From: DTU098 sp964498525
Lineage (GTDB): Bacteria; Bacillota; Desulfotomaculia; Desulfotomaculales; Pelotomaculaceae
Assembly (NCBI GenBank): GCA_964498525.1
Contig: CAZCGU010000011.1
Coordinates: 62,001-126,000, forward strand
DNA: 64,000 nt
Reading direction: 5' to 3'
The notes under the pieces are model-generated. The model worked only from the letters and a program-made list of their open reading frames with translations, was not told the origin of the DNA and made no database searches. Each line of letters starts with the position of its first letter. The first letter of the stretch is position 1. Positions 43,132-52,236 of this stretch are shown in pieces. The position numbers were made by a program, and so were the translations under genes.

Positions 43132-44421
43132 TTAGTGAACAATCTCTCCCGGGTCCTTTGTTTTATCAAGGCTGTTTTCAATTTGACCAATTATATCCGT
43201 AACAAGTTCTTTGGCCATATTTTCCAGTTCCCCCGGCTGGTAGGGCTCCGGCCGGGGCGAGGTGATTTGGGGGTCCGGAACAGGTTCCCGGACGGGGTAA
43301 GGGGAGGGGGTCCGGCGCATCTGCTGGATGGGGTCAACGGGTTTCAGGGCAGCCAGGGGAGTGAACATCTTCCCGTTAAAATGAAGAAAGGCGTCAGGGG
43401 AGGGGACGCTGGAAAGATCAACGGAAATGTACCGGTCACGGGTGACCCTGCAGGTCATAATGCAGGGCTGCAACTCCTCCGTAGCTGCTTCTGCCCCCGC
43501 CGCCCCAACCCGCCCGTTAAACCCCACCTGTTGGATTAACCTGTCCGGGCACTTGAGAAAAATTAAATGAACAGCGCTCAAGCCAAGCTGAAGGATAATT
43601 TCCTGGTAAAAATCCGCGAAATCCCTGTCATTCATTTCCTCAGCGGCAATGCCGCGCTCCTCCTCCAGGTACTGGCAGCTTATTGTCCGGGGGATTACCT
43701 GGGGCAGGGGGAAAATGGCCTCCACCACTAAAAGCCTGTCCCCTTGCTCATAACGGGCGTCAAATTCCACTTCCAGGGCGTCAGGATGTTTCATTAAGGC
43801 CAGGACGGTCCGGGCAAAGCTCTCCACGGCGCCGGGCTGCCCTCTGGCAAGGTCTAAACGCAACAGGTCGATGGAATTGTTATATTCGGTCTGCTTTTCA
43901 ATAAAGGATTCGCGCCGCAATTCGTCGGCAGCCCTGGCGGATTCCTCCCTTTGCCGGTATTCCGCCAGTTTCAACTCCAGTACTTCCCTGGCCCCCTTTT
44001 CCATTTCCAGCCGCTTTTTCTTCTGGGACGGAAGGAAGAATTCTTTGACGGTATCCTTCCGGATAACACCCATTTCCCTGGCAACCGGTTCATAGCGGGG
44101 AAGGGGTTCTTTAAAAACAAAGGGGGGGTAAGGTTCGTCCCTGTAATAGGAAACCCAGTCAAAGTCTTTTGCGCTGAGGTTGTTCCGGAGAATTTTCTTG
44201 CATTCCCGGATAAAGTTTTTAGCCAGCACGGTGTCGTATTTAGCCAGTTCTTTTAAACTTTCCGTATCCTCCCGTTCCTTTTGCTGCCTTTCCTGCCTGG
44301 ACAGGCGGGCCGCTCTTATTTCATCTTTTATCTTTCGTTCCAACAATGACAAGCCCATGTTGTCCTGTACAGGTTCAAGGTCCTGACTGGATAATTTTTT
44401 TGCGCCTGAAACCGCATCCAA
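43132..44421 (-). CDS. Large hypothetical protein with coiled coil
   Basis: This 429-residue protein was not recognised with confidence. There are three regions: an acidic/basic helical N-terminus with coiled-coil character (residues 20-75 and 130-185), a mixed alpha/beta middle (190-330) with the pattern FNGRVGAAG ... QPCIMTCRVTRDRYISVDLS, and a Pro-rich C-terminal tail (365-400) ending in a short helix. The middle recalls an accessory domain found with some Mrr-type restriction proteins, but no nuclease motif was seen and this is from memory only. Confidence 0.75.
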   Translation of the reverse strand: MDAVSGAKKLSSQDLEPVQDNMGLSLLERKIKDEIRAARLSRQERQQKEREDTESLKELAKYDTVLAKNFIRECKKILRNNLSAKDFDWVSYYRDEPYPPFVFKEPLPRYEPVAREMGVIRKDTVKEFFLPSQKKKRLEMEKGAREVLELKLAEYRQREESARAADELRRESFIEKQTEYNNSIDLLRLDLARGQPGAVESFARTVLALMKHPDALEVEFDARYEQGDRLLVVEAIFPLPQVIPRTISCQYLEEERGIAAEEMNDRDFADFYQEIILQLGLSAVHLIFLKCPDRLIQQVGFNGRVGAAGAEAATEELQPCIMTCRVTRDRYISVDLSSVPSPDAFLHFNGKMFTPLAALKPVDPIQQMRRTPSPYPVREPVPDPQITSPRPEPYQPGELENMAKELVTDIIGQIENSLDKTKDPGEIVH

Positions 44422-44670
44422 TATTCTCTCTCCTTTCCGCTCAAATTCAATGTACCATAAGATCTTATATTTTGGATCATATTCTCCCCCTTTTACTGTG
44501 ATTTTTAGGCGGAAAACCGGGAAATGACATTTTAGCCGGCAAAAAAGATTTATCTTTTGCTTTAGTAGTGGTATTCTATTACCTGGAATGTCGAAAAATG
44601 TAGTTCGCGATTTTGATATTTGCCCTTTCTATAACTCGTATAATTTGCTATCCTGCAGGAGAGGATTATC

Positions 44671-45672
44671 TTGTATTTTCCCGTTTCAGGGGTTGAAGTT
44701 GCACCGTGGCTGCCGCCGCTGGTTGCGTTTCTAATAGCTTCCTTTACAACTTCTGCGGGAGTTGCCGGCGGGGTTTTGCTGCTGCCCTTTCAAATGAGCG
44801 TTCTGGGCTTTGTCAGCCCCTCCGTCAGCCCCACAAACCTGATTTACAATATTACAGCCACACCCGGCGGATTGTACCGCTATATCCGGGAAGGCCGGAT
44901 GGCCTGGCCCCTGGCCTGGGTTGCCATTACCGGGACGCTGCCCGGTATATTTGCGGGCGCCTGGGTGAGGGTCAATTATCTGCACAATCCCGGCTCCTTC
45001 AGGGTTTTCGCCGGCCTGGTCCTGTTGTACCTGGGTTTCCGGCTGTTGTACGACACTTTTGGGCCCAACCACGGAGATAACGCAATTGAAGGTAAATTTA
45101 AAAGAACAGCGAAAGCATCCAGGAAAGGGGGGGCGGCCCCGTACGGGTTATCTGCGGGGCTGCCGGCCGAGGCCGTAATCAAAGAGAAAAAACTTACCTG
45201 GCGCGAGATTGAATTTGAGTTCTGGGGCGAAGGGTATTCCCTCAGCACTTTCAAAGTGGTCTTGATTTCAGTGGCAGTGGGAATGCTGGGCGGTATTTAC
45301 GGCATTGGTGGGGGCGCACTTATAGCCCCATTCCTGGTTGCCTGCCTGGGTCTGCCTGTTTACGCGGTGGCCGGGGCCGCGCTGGCGGTTACTTTCCTGA
45401 CTTCCCTGGCGGGGGTGAGTTTTTACAGTATCCTGGCGGCATGGCCGGCAGGGACGCAGGTTAAAGTGGCGCCGGACTGGACCCTGGGTTTATTATTCGG
45501 CGCCGGGGGATTTCTGGGGACATATGCCGGGGCCAGACTTCAAAAGTATTTACCTGAAAGGTTAATCCGGGCTGCTTTAGGTTTTCTGGTCACGTTTTTG
45601 GGGGTCCTGTATGTTTACCGGTTTTTTGCGCCGGGTGCAGGGGGATCCTTCCCTTTACACCTTAATTTTTAA
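44671..45672 (+). CDS. TauE/SafE-family permease (sulfite exporter-like)
   Basis: This 333-residue protein has eight or more membrane segments. The family repeat motifs are visible in both halves: GVAGGVLLLPFQMSVLGF...PTNLIYN and GGIYGIGGGALIAPFLV. A charged cytoplasmic loop of about 60 residues separates the halves. The start is TTG with AGGAGAGG six bases upstream. TauE-type proteins export sulfite, sulfoacetate or related anions; the substrate here is unknown. It is 18 bp from the MFS gene. Confidence 0.87.
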   Translation: MYFPVSGVEVAPWLPPLVAFLIASFTTSAGVAGGVLLLPFQMSVLGFVSPSVSPTNLIYNITATPGGLYRYIREGRMAWPLAWVAITGTLPGIFAGAWVRVNYLHNPGSFRVFAGLVLLYLGFRLLYDTFGPNHGDNAIEGKFKRTAKASRKGGAAPYGLSAGLPAEAVIKEKKLTWREIEFEFWGEGYSLSTFKVVLISVAVGMLGGIYGIGGGALIAPFLVACLGLPVYAVAGAALAVTFLTSLAGVSFYSILAAWPAGTQVKVAPDWTLGLLFGAGGFLGTYAGARLQKYLPERLIRAALGFLVTFLGVLYVYRFFAPGAGGSFPLHLNF

Positions 45673-45690
45673 TTTTAAGAGGTTATCCCT

Positions 45691-46827
45691 ATGAAAGAAA
45701 CGGCAGAGAGGGAGTTTTCCCGCCGGTGGTTGATTAATCTGGTGAATTTCCTTTTGGGGTTTGCCATCCAGGGTTCAATAATTTTCATCCCCCTTCTGGG
45801 CGCCCAGCTGGGGGCTTCAAATTTTCAAATAGGTTTGATTGGCGCTGTTTACGGAGCGTCTTACCTGGTTTCATCCCTTGTTTCCGGTTGGAAATCAGAT
45901 AAACTGGGGCGGCTTCTGTTTGTGCGCTGGGGACTTTTAATCAGCAGCGCGGCCTTTGCGGCCCAACTCCTGGCCGGCAGCGTCCTGGCGCTTGCCCTGG
46001 TGCGCGGGGTAGTTGGATTTGCCCTGGGGATTGCCTCTTCAGCATTTATCGCCTACGCCTTTGAAGCCGGCATTGACATGGGCAAGTACAGCTCATACGG
46101 CTCCCTGGGCTGGATATTTGCTGCCCTGGGGGCGGCCCTGATCGGAGACATCCGCCTGTTATTTTGGGTGAGTTTCCTGGTTTCTTTTATAGCCTTTATA
46201 TTTTCTCAGTTTTTTCAAAATGTGCCGTCTTACCGTTCTTCCCTGCCCACCAGGCTCTGGCCGGTGATAATCAGGAGCTACCGGATCTATCTGGCCGTTT
46301 TCCTGCGCCATCTGGGAGCCACCGCGGTTTGGATTATCCTCCCCCTGTATCTGGCTTTCCTGGGCTTGGATAAATCCTGGATTGGTCTATTGTGGGGGGC
46401 GAATTTCATTATGCAGTTTATTGTCATGCGCTGTTTGCAGCAATTTCCTGTATATAAGGTCTTTGCCTTCGGCCAATCGCTGTCTGTCCTGGTCTTTACG
46501 GCCTTTGCCTTTGCAGTGGGAAAGCCGTCCCTTGTTGCCGTGAATGCCTTGATGGGGGTAGCCTGGTCCTGCCTTTATGTGGGCGCACTGGTGATCGTCA
46601 TGCAAAGCGGGGAGGAAAGGGGTACGGCCGGGGGTGTTTTCCAGGCCACCCTGAATTCATGTAATGCCATTGGTCCCCTCCTGGGGGGTCTGATTGCCCA
46701 GTACTGGGGCTACCGGGGAGTAATGTTTTTTGCCGCCGGACTGGGTGTGGTAGGCATGTTTGTGGCTTTGCCCGGGGCCGGAAAAACTAAAACCGGGGGA
46801 TCCGGTGATGCCGGGGCAGAAAAATAG
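45691..46827 (+). CDS. Major facilitator superfamily transporter
   Basis: This 378-residue MFS protein has about 12 membrane segments. The loop 2-3 motif reads GWKSDKLGRLLFV, the A-motif of the family. The C-terminus is short and hydrophilic (KTGGSGDAGAEK). It is probably co-transcribed with the TauE-type gene. Its substrate cannot be read from sequence. Confidence 0.87.
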   Translation: MKETAEREFSRRWLINLVNFLLGFAIQGSIIFIPLLGAQLGASNFQIGLIGAVYGASYLVSSLVSGWKSDKLGRLLFVRWGLLISSAAFAAQLLAGSVLALALVRGVVGFALGIASSAFIAYAFEAGIDMGKYSSYGSLGWIFAALGAALIGDIRLLFWVSFLVSFIAFIFSQFFQNVPSYRSSLPTRLWPVIIRSYRIYLAVFLRHLGATAVWIILPLYLAFLGLDKSWIGLLWGANFIMQFIVMRCLQQFPVYKVFAFGQSLSVLVFTAFAFAVGKPSLVAVNALMGVAWSCLYVGALVIVMQSGEERGTAGGVFQATLNSCNAIGPLLGGLIAQYWGYRGVMFFAAGLGVVGMFVALPGAGKTKTGGSGDAGAEK

Positions 46828-46829
46828 GG

Positions 46830-46862
46830 AGGCCCCCCGGCGTCGGGCGCCTTTAGGGGCCT
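46830..46862. terminator. Hairpin downstream of the MFS gene
   Basis: AGGCCCC and GGGGCCT can pair with an 18-nt loop right after the MFS stop. There is no T-run, so termination is uncertain. Confidence 0.4.
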
Positions 46863-46958
46863 ATCAACAGGATAACCAGTTGAATGCAAAAGTATACATG
46901 GGGTGATTTTAATTTTATACTATTTATGGGGTGGTTTTACTGCGGGGTTTTCCCCTGG

Positions 46959-47192
46959 TTAAAGTGTGATCCCGTTTTTTCTCCCCTTTCTTTTGTTCGG
47001 GTCATAAACTTCATACTTGCCGGTAAAGGCTTCCAGGTTGTACTCGATCAGGGGAGCGGACTTGTTCAGGCGTTCCATCAGGTCTACGCGCATTTTTGTT
47101 ATGGCGTTTCCGTATTCGTTTCTTTTTCTGTCCACATGGCATCTGTGCTTACTCATAATATTATTATGTACAACCGTAAAAAGTTCATTCAT
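46959..47192 (-). CDS. Small basic hypothetical protein, weakly supported
   Basis: This 77-codon frame has protein-like composition (charged, with EYNLEAFTGKYEVYDPNKRKG near the end) and no low-complexity bias. No good ribosome-binding site precedes the ATG, and the upstream DNA is a 19-bp tandem repeat. A longer hydrophobic frame on the other strand looks less natural. It may be a real orphan gene or a relic. Confidence 0.35.
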   Translation of the reverse strand: MNELFTVVHNNIMSKHRCHVDRKRNEYGNAITKMRVDLMERLNKSAPLIEYNLEAFTGKYEVYDPNKRKGRKNGITL

Positions 47193-47193
47193 C

Positions 47194-47231
47194 TATTGTT
47201 TAGGGAAACCGGTATTGTCTAGGGAAACCGG
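47194..47231. repeat. Tandem duplication of 19 bp
   Basis: TATTGTTTAGGGAAACCGG is followed directly by TATTGTCTAGGGAAACCGG, two copies differing at one base, beside the start of the small minus-strand frame. Confidence 0.85.
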
Positions 47232-47293
47232 TTTGCCGGAAAGCATTTAAGCAACTTTAAATAAAACTGCTTTTGGGCAGGGGGTGAGTTAAA

Positions 47294-47569
47294 ATGTACA
47301 AGTACAAGGTGGTTGCAACAATTGTGGAAATTCGGGGTGATGGGATGTGCTCGTACGGTCATAAGGTAGGGGATACTTTTGAGTTCGGGCAGTTCACACC
47401 CGGAGGGCTGTGTCAGTTTGCCTGCGATTCTTTACGCTCAGCGGTGGCGGCGCTGCTTTACGGGGGCCATTTCCCCTGGGCCGAAAACAGCGAGATTTCC
47501 ACCTGGGCCTGCCCCGATCCGGATCGTCCGGTAATCTTTCAGCTTAAAAGGGTTGCACTTACTGATTAA
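47294..47569 (+). CDS. TIGR04076 family protein
   Basis: This 91-residue protein has the family pattern VVEI...GxMCSYGHKVGDTFEF, then a Gly-Leu-Cys region and a C-terminal CPDPDRPVIFQLKR. Three to four Cys suggest metal or redox function. GGGGTGAG precedes the ATG. Such proteins are common in anaerobic Firmicutes and their function is not known. Confidence 0.8.
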   Translation: MYKYKVVATIVEIRGDGMCSYGHKVGDTFEFGQFTPGGLCQFACDSLRSAVAALLYGGHFPWAENSEISTWACPDPDRPVIFQLKRVALTD

Positions 47570-47640
47570 AGAAGGATTTTTTAGCCTGGCGGCGAAATTA
47601 TCCTGGGTTTTTAATAACAATCCTAAAGGAGGAAGCTAAA

Positions 47641-47883
47641 ATGCCGATTTTTGAGTACAAGTGCGGCAACTGTGGAGAAATACTTGAAACTCTGGAACTG
47701 CCGGGGCAGGAGAACAAGGTGAAGTGTGCCAATTGCGGGAGTGATAACCTGAAAAAGTTGATTTCCGCCCCCTTCCTGCCCAGTTCGGTGGGGAAACCCG
47801 CCAACGACGATCTCAGGTGCTGCGGCAGCACTGCCGGGGATAAGGGTTGTACCCCCGGTTCCTGCTGCGGGCGGCAGGAATAG
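47641..47883 (+). CDS. FmdB-type zinc-ribbon protein
   Basis: This 80-residue protein starts with the FmdB zinc ribbon (MPIFEYKCGNCGEI ... VKCANCGS) and continues with a Cys-rich tail (LRCCGS, CTPGSCCG) that may bind a second metal. RBS AGGAGG precedes the ATG. FmdB-like proteins are annotated as regulatory or ribosome-associated; the role here is unknown. Confidence 0.85.
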   Translation: MPIFEYKCGNCGEILETLELPGQENKVKCANCGSDNLKKLISAPFLPSSVGKPANDDLRCCGSTAGDKGCTPGSCCGRQE

Positions 47884-48170
47884 CGGTTTTGCCGGCCGAC
47901 TCCCGGGTGCGGCGGGATCCGACATGCAGACAGACGCAATCCAGGAGCAAGAAAAGCTGTCCCCCGGGTGCGGGGGATCTTGCCGGCAACAAGAACGGCA
48001 TCGTTTTAGTTTTACCGGTTGTTCCCTGAGTGGAGGGAGCCGGTCCGGGCTTTTCAAGAAAACCGATTGGGGCAGTATACCGGATTGTGGATAGGAATTT
48101 ACCGGGAACAGCGCTTATCTTTTGCATAGACGACCGCCCGGTCGCGGGGCGGGGATAAGAGGTCCGAAGT

Positions 48171-48929
48171 ATGCTAAAGTTTGCTTCCAAAGAACAGGAC
48201 GGCAGCAGTTGTTGCTCCCAAAACGCCGTTAACCTCCGGGGCAGGACCGTTTATTACACGGTGCGAAGAAGCAGCCGGGCTAAACATTTGGGCTTAAGGG
48301 TGCACTGCAATTCAGCTGAACTGGAGGTTGTGGTCCCCGGCGGTTATGACCTGGGTCAGCTGGAGACAATTCTGCAGTACAAACAGGACTGGATTCTGGA
48401 CCAAATAAACCGCTTCCAGCAGCGGAAAAAACCGGTCCAACCCGGGCAGGAAGGCGGCAAGCGGGTTTATTACCGGGGCCGTACTTGTGAAGTTGTAACC
48501 AGGGTGGAACAGGGCAACAAGCGGTTTGTTTTTTTAAGCGAGGGAAAATTGACGGTTATTGTGCCTGCCGGGGCGGAAAAAGAGGCTGGCGCCGTCCTGG
48601 AAGAGTGGTTTCGCGCCGCAGCCCGGCAGGTAATCACCCAACGGGTGGAAATAATAAGTAAGGCTTTAAAGCTTAACTATAACCGTATTTTCATCAGAGA
48701 CCAGAAAACCCGCTGGGGCAGCTGCTCCCAAAAAAGAAATATGAATTTCAATTGGAGACTGATAATGGCGCCGCCGGAGGTGCTGGACTATATTGTAGTC
48801 CATGAGTTGATGCATCTGATCGAGCTAAATCACTCCCCGAAGTACTGGCGGCTGGTGGCGGGTGTTTGCCCGGATTATCAGGCCCACCGGACCTGGCTTA
48901 AAAAATACGGCTCTTATTTAACCCTGTAA
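48171..48929 (+). CDS. YgjP/DUF45 family metallopeptidase
   Basis: This 252-residue protein has an N-terminal beta domain and a C-terminal zinc protease domain with RWGSCSQKRNMNFNWRLIMAP, then HELMHLIELNHSPKYW, the HExxH zinc motif with a downstream His ligand. It is soluble and cytoplasmic. Substrates of this family are largely undefined. It is 48 bp upstream of the SRAP gene. Confidence 0.9.
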   Translation: MLKFASKEQDGSSCCSQNAVNLRGRTVYYTVRRSSRAKHLGLRVHCNSAELEVVVPGGYDLGQLETILQYKQDWILDQINRFQQRKKPVQPGQEGGKRVYYRGRTCEVVTRVEQGNKRFVFLSEGKLTVIVPAGAEKEAGAVLEEWFRAAARQVITQRVEIISKALKLNYNRIFIRDQKTRWGSCSQKRNMNFNWRLIMAPPEVLDYIVVHELMHLIELNHSPKYWRLVAGVCPDYQAHRTWLKKYGSYLTL

Positions 48930-48977
48930 GCCGGTAATTCAAGGGATAATAATGTTCTTAAACGGGGGTGTCCGGAC

Positions 48978-49649
48978 ATGTGCGGGCGGTTTACGTTGAC
49001 CACGGATATCAAAACACTGAAAAATGTTTTTCAGCTGAAAGAAAACTATTTTGATTATATCCCCCGTTATAACATCGCTCCGGGCCAGAATCTCCTGGTT
49101 ATAATAAAAGAAGAGGGCGACCGGAAGATCAGACCGATGAAATGGGGACTGATTCCCGCCTGGGCCAGGGACCCCAAAATTGGTTACAGGATGATCAACG
49201 CCCGGTCCGAGACAATCGATACTAAACCTGCCTTTAAAGGACCCTTTCAGCGCCGCCGCTGTTTGATCCCGGCGGATGGTTTTTACGAGTGGTCAGACCA
49301 GAACAACACCAGGAAACCATTCCGGGTTGTCCTGCCCGGCGGTACAGTCTTTGCTTTTGCGGGCATCTGGGAACGCTGGACACCGCCGGGGGAGGGGGGC
49401 CCTGTTGTATACACCTGCAGTTTGATTACAGCGCCCGCCAGCGAATACCTGGTAACGATACACCACAGGATGCCGGTCATTTTGGACGGGGAAAAGGATT
49501 ATAAAGCCTGGCTGGAGCCAGGTGAACCCGCCGCCTTAAAAGAACTCCTGCAGACTTACCGGGGGGAGCTTGAATGTTACCCCGTCTCCACTTCAGTTAA
49601 CTCTCCCAGAAATGATCACTCCGGCCTGATTCAAAGGGACAGCGTTTAA
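48978..49649 (+). CDS. SRAP-domain protein (YedK/HMCES family)
   Basis: This 223-residue protein crosslinks to abasic sites in single-stranded DNA in known homologues. The catalytic Cys2 follows the initiator Met (MCGRFTLT), and NARSETI, RRCLIPADGFYEW and HHRMPVIL complete the active site (Asn, Glu and His). The length and motifs are full. It lies directly after the DUF45 protease gene. Confidence 0.93.
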   Translation: MCGRFTLTTDIKTLKNVFQLKENYFDYIPRYNIAPGQNLLVIIKEEGDRKIRPMKWGLIPAWARDPKIGYRMINARSETIDTKPAFKGPFQRRRCLIPADGFYEWSDQNNTRKPFRVVLPGGTVFAFAGIWERWTPPGEGGPVVYTCSLITAPASEYLVTIHHRMPVILDGEKDYKAWLEPGEPAALKELLQTYRGELECYPVSTSVNSPRNDHSGLIQRDSV

Positions 49650-49820
49650 CAGGTCCTGGTGCAGCAGGTTACCCTGGATCTGCCAGCGAAGATTGTTAAA
49701 GGACCTGGCCTTCACAGGCTTAACCGGGACTTGCGGGGAGAGGGACTGGGGGCGGACGCCGGACGTTCGGGCAGGGGCACATGGTAAACACGCCCCCGCC
49801 GGGGAGGTGGCAAAAGGGAA

Positions 49821-51443
49821 ATGCCGGGTGTGAAAATATTAAAAAAACGTTTGACAACCGGGGAGCATTGTTTGGCAAGGCTGGTTTTCTGGTTTTTCGT
49901 CTTCCTTTTGCTGTATTTTTTGGCCGGTAAGTTTTATATTGTCATCCCGGGGGATGTTTACCCCGGCGTTCACCTGGCCATGGAGTTTATCCTGATCATT
50001 ACGGCAGCATGCGCTGCTTTGATGGGCTGGTATGACTATAAATATAAATATGAATTCCGGGCAATAGTTTTATGCCTGACCTTTAGTGTGGTGGCCATTT
50101 TCCAGTTTGCCCACGCGGTCTCCTATAGCGGCATGCCTGACTTTTTAACACCTAATACCGTAAATAAAGCATCCACGTACTGGATTATCTCCAATCTGCT
50201 CATGGGCGCCGGCTTTTTCACAGCGGTTTTTTTCGGTGACAGAATTAGAAAAATTAGAGTAAGCAAAGTCCTGCTGTTCTGGATCCCGGGCAGTCTTTTG
50301 CTGGTTATTGCCGTTGCTTATTTTCTGCCCTACCTCCCTCCCATGTATGATTCCGGCGCGGGAAAACAAACCTCGCTGAAAATCTTTCTGGAATACCTGA
50401 TTATTGCCATGCTGGCCCTGTCGGCGTTGAAATTAATGCGGAAAAACGTGTTGGACAAGCGGGAATACTGTTTCTGCATGGCCCTGGTCATAGGGATCTT
50501 CAGTGAGCTTGCCTTTACCCTCTACAGTAATGCCTACGACACGTATAATTTGCTCGGACACGTCTTCAAAATCGTTTCCTATGCCTTTATATTCAAGGTT
50601 ATGCTGGATGATGCCGTGGGCATGCTTTACGAATCAAACAAGATCCTGGAAAAGCAAAGAGGGATGCTGGCCGAAACAAATCTCCAGCTGCAGGAAAAGG
50701 ATCGCTTAAAGGACGAATTTTTAGCCAATACCAATCATGAGTTGCGAACGCCCCTTTCCGCCGTCATCGCCTTCACCGAGTTGTTAAGGGATGAAAGCAC
50801 GGGAAAGCTGAATGATTTGCAGAGGGACTATTTAGACGAGATCAACGACAGCGGCAGGGAACTTCTGGATCGGATCAATGGTTTTCTGGATTTATCCAAA
50901 ATTGCTGCGGGTAAGGTTCTGCTGTTCAGGGAATCTTTCGGGGTCCAGGCGTTAATTGAATCTGTTACCCGGCGGGTCCAGCCCCTATACGATCATAAAG
51001 GAGTTGGCCTGGCGGTTGCCCCCCCGGCCGATGGCCTGCAGGTTCTGGCAGACAGGGCTAAGGTTGGGCAAATTTTGACAAATCTTCTGTCAAATGCCTT
51101 GAAATTTACTCCACCGGATGGTAACGTGGTGGTGGAGGCTCAGCCCGATGAATCAGGCCGTTATGTGGCCGTCTCGGTTAAGGATACGGGTATTGGAATC
51201 GCCCCGGAGGACCAGAAGAAGATTTTTGAACCCTTTCAACAGGTGGATGGTTCAGCCGTAAGAAGGTATGGGGGAACGGGAATCGGGCTCACCCTGGTTA
51301 AAAAACTAGTGGAATTAAATGGTGGTGCGATCATGGTGTCCAGCCAGTGTCAGAAGGGAAGTACATTTACCTTTACCCTTCCGGTAGGGGAAAAAGGCGG
51401 CGAGGAAGTTGTCCAAAACATCAAACAAGATTTTAGCAGTTGA
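49821..51443 (+). CDS. Membrane sensor histidine kinase (MASE3-like N-terminus)
   Basis: This 540-residue kinase has an N-terminal integral membrane region of about eight segments (residues 20-275) resembling MASE3 sensor domains, a short coiled coil (280-305), the H-box NHELRTPLSA (phosphoacceptor His near residue 310), N-box LTNLLSNALKF and G-boxes DTGIGIAPED and GGTGIGLTLV. There is no PAS domain. It overlaps the response regulator gene by 35 bp and is its cognate partner. The signal is unknown. Confidence 0.9.
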   Translation: MPGVKILKKRLTTGEHCLARLVFWFFVFLLLYFLAGKFYIVIPGDVYPGVHLAMEFILIITAACAALMGWYDYKYKYEFRAIVLCLTFSVVAIFQFAHAVSYSGMPDFLTPNTVNKASTYWIISNLLMGAGFFTAVFFGDRIRKIRVSKVLLFWIPGSLLLVIAVAYFLPYLPPMYDSGAGKQTSLKIFLEYLIIAMLALSALKLMRKNVLDKREYCFCMALVIGIFSELAFTLYSNAYDTYNLLGHVFKIVSYAFIFKVMLDDAVGMLYESNKILEKQRGMLAETNLQLQEKDRLKDEFLANTNHELRTPLSAVIAFTELLRDESTGKLNDLQRDYLDEINDSGRELLDRINGFLDLSKIAAGKVLLFRESFGVQALIESVTRRVQPLYDHKGVGLAVAPPADGLQVLADRAKVGQILTNLLSNALKFTPPDGNVVVEAQPDESGRYVAVSVKDTGIGIAPEDQKKIFEPFQQVDGSAVRRYGGTGIGLTLVKKLVELNGGAIMVSSQCQKGSTFTFTLPVGEKGGEEVVQNIKQDFSS

Positions 51444-52113
51444 CGACGATCCAAAAATATTGAAAATTCTTCAACACACGCTGATTAGGGAGGGTTTTGA
51501 AGTCATTACTGCGGCCAGCGGGGAAGAGGCCCTGGAAAAGGCCGGTAAATACTTGCCCGACCTGGTGATTCTGGATATCATGATGCCGGGAATGGACGGC
51601 TTTGAAACATTCCGGGGGCTGAAGGCGCAGTATGAGGTGCCGGTCATTATGTTGTCCGCGAGGAGTGACGAGGTTGACCGGGTGGTGGGATTTCGCCTGG
51701 GGGTGGATGATTATCAGACCAAACCATTCAGCCCCACTGAACTGGCCCTGCGGGTGAAAGCAATATTAAGGAGAGTGAGCGACCCCGCAGAGCGGGCAAA
51801 ACCTGTCCTGAAATTTGATAACCTGGTTCTTGATTACAACAAGCGCTTGATAACCTGTAAAAGCAAGAAAATTGAGCTGACTCCCAAGGAATTTGAAGTG
51901 CTCTGGCTGATGGCTTCCAATCCCAATAAGGTTTTTTCTAAAGCACATCTGTTGGACAAGGTTTGGGACAGCTCTTATTACGGGGATGACAATACGGTAA
52001 CCGTCCACATCAGAAGGATCAGGGAAAAGCTGGAGGATAACCCTTCAAATCCCTTGTATATCAAAACTGTCTGGGGGGTAGGCTACAAATTCCAATATGA
52101 TTCAAAAGAATAA
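51409..52113 (+). CDS. OmpR-family response regulator
   Basis: This 234-residue regulator has a receiver domain with phosphoacceptor Asp in LVILDIMMPGMDG (near residue 57), Lys in KPFSPTEL, and a C-terminal winged helix (LTPKEFEVLWLMASNPNKVF ... VTVHIRRIREKLE). The start is TTG 51409 inside the kinase gene; the ribosome-binding site is close, so the exact start is uncertain. A terminator follows. Confidence 0.93.
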   Translation: MSKTSNKILAVDDDPKILKILQHTLIREGFEVITAASGEEALEKAGKYLPDLVILDIMMPGMDGFETFRGLKAQYEVPVIMLSARSDEVDRVVGFRLGVDDYQTKPFSPTELALRVKAILRRVSDPAERAKPVLKFDNLVLDYNKRLITCKSKKIELTPKEFEVLWLMASNPNKVFSKAHLLDKVWDSSYYGDDNTVTVHIRRIREKLEDNPSNPLYIKTVWGVGYKFQYDSKE

Positions 52114-52130
52114 TCCCAACCGGCCCGGTA

Positions 52131-52156
52131 AAAGCGAAGGAACAAGCCTTCGCTTT
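52131..52156 (+). terminator. Rho-independent terminator of the two-component operon
   Basis: AAAGCGAAGG pairs with CCTTCGCTTT (10 bp, 6-nt loop), followed by an AT-rich TAATAAATTCTT tail. Confidence 0.75.
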
Positions 52157-52236
52157 AATAAATTCTTAATAATTTAGTAATTTTACCTTAAGCTGCCCCA
52201 ACTACAATAAAGTAAAAGGGTACATGGGGTGAGACA

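Noticed and set aside
46884..47222. 112-codon plus-strand frame opposite the small hypothetical gene
   Set aside because: It is hydrophobic with irregular composition and no ribosome-binding site; the minus-strand frame looks more protein-like, though weakly.
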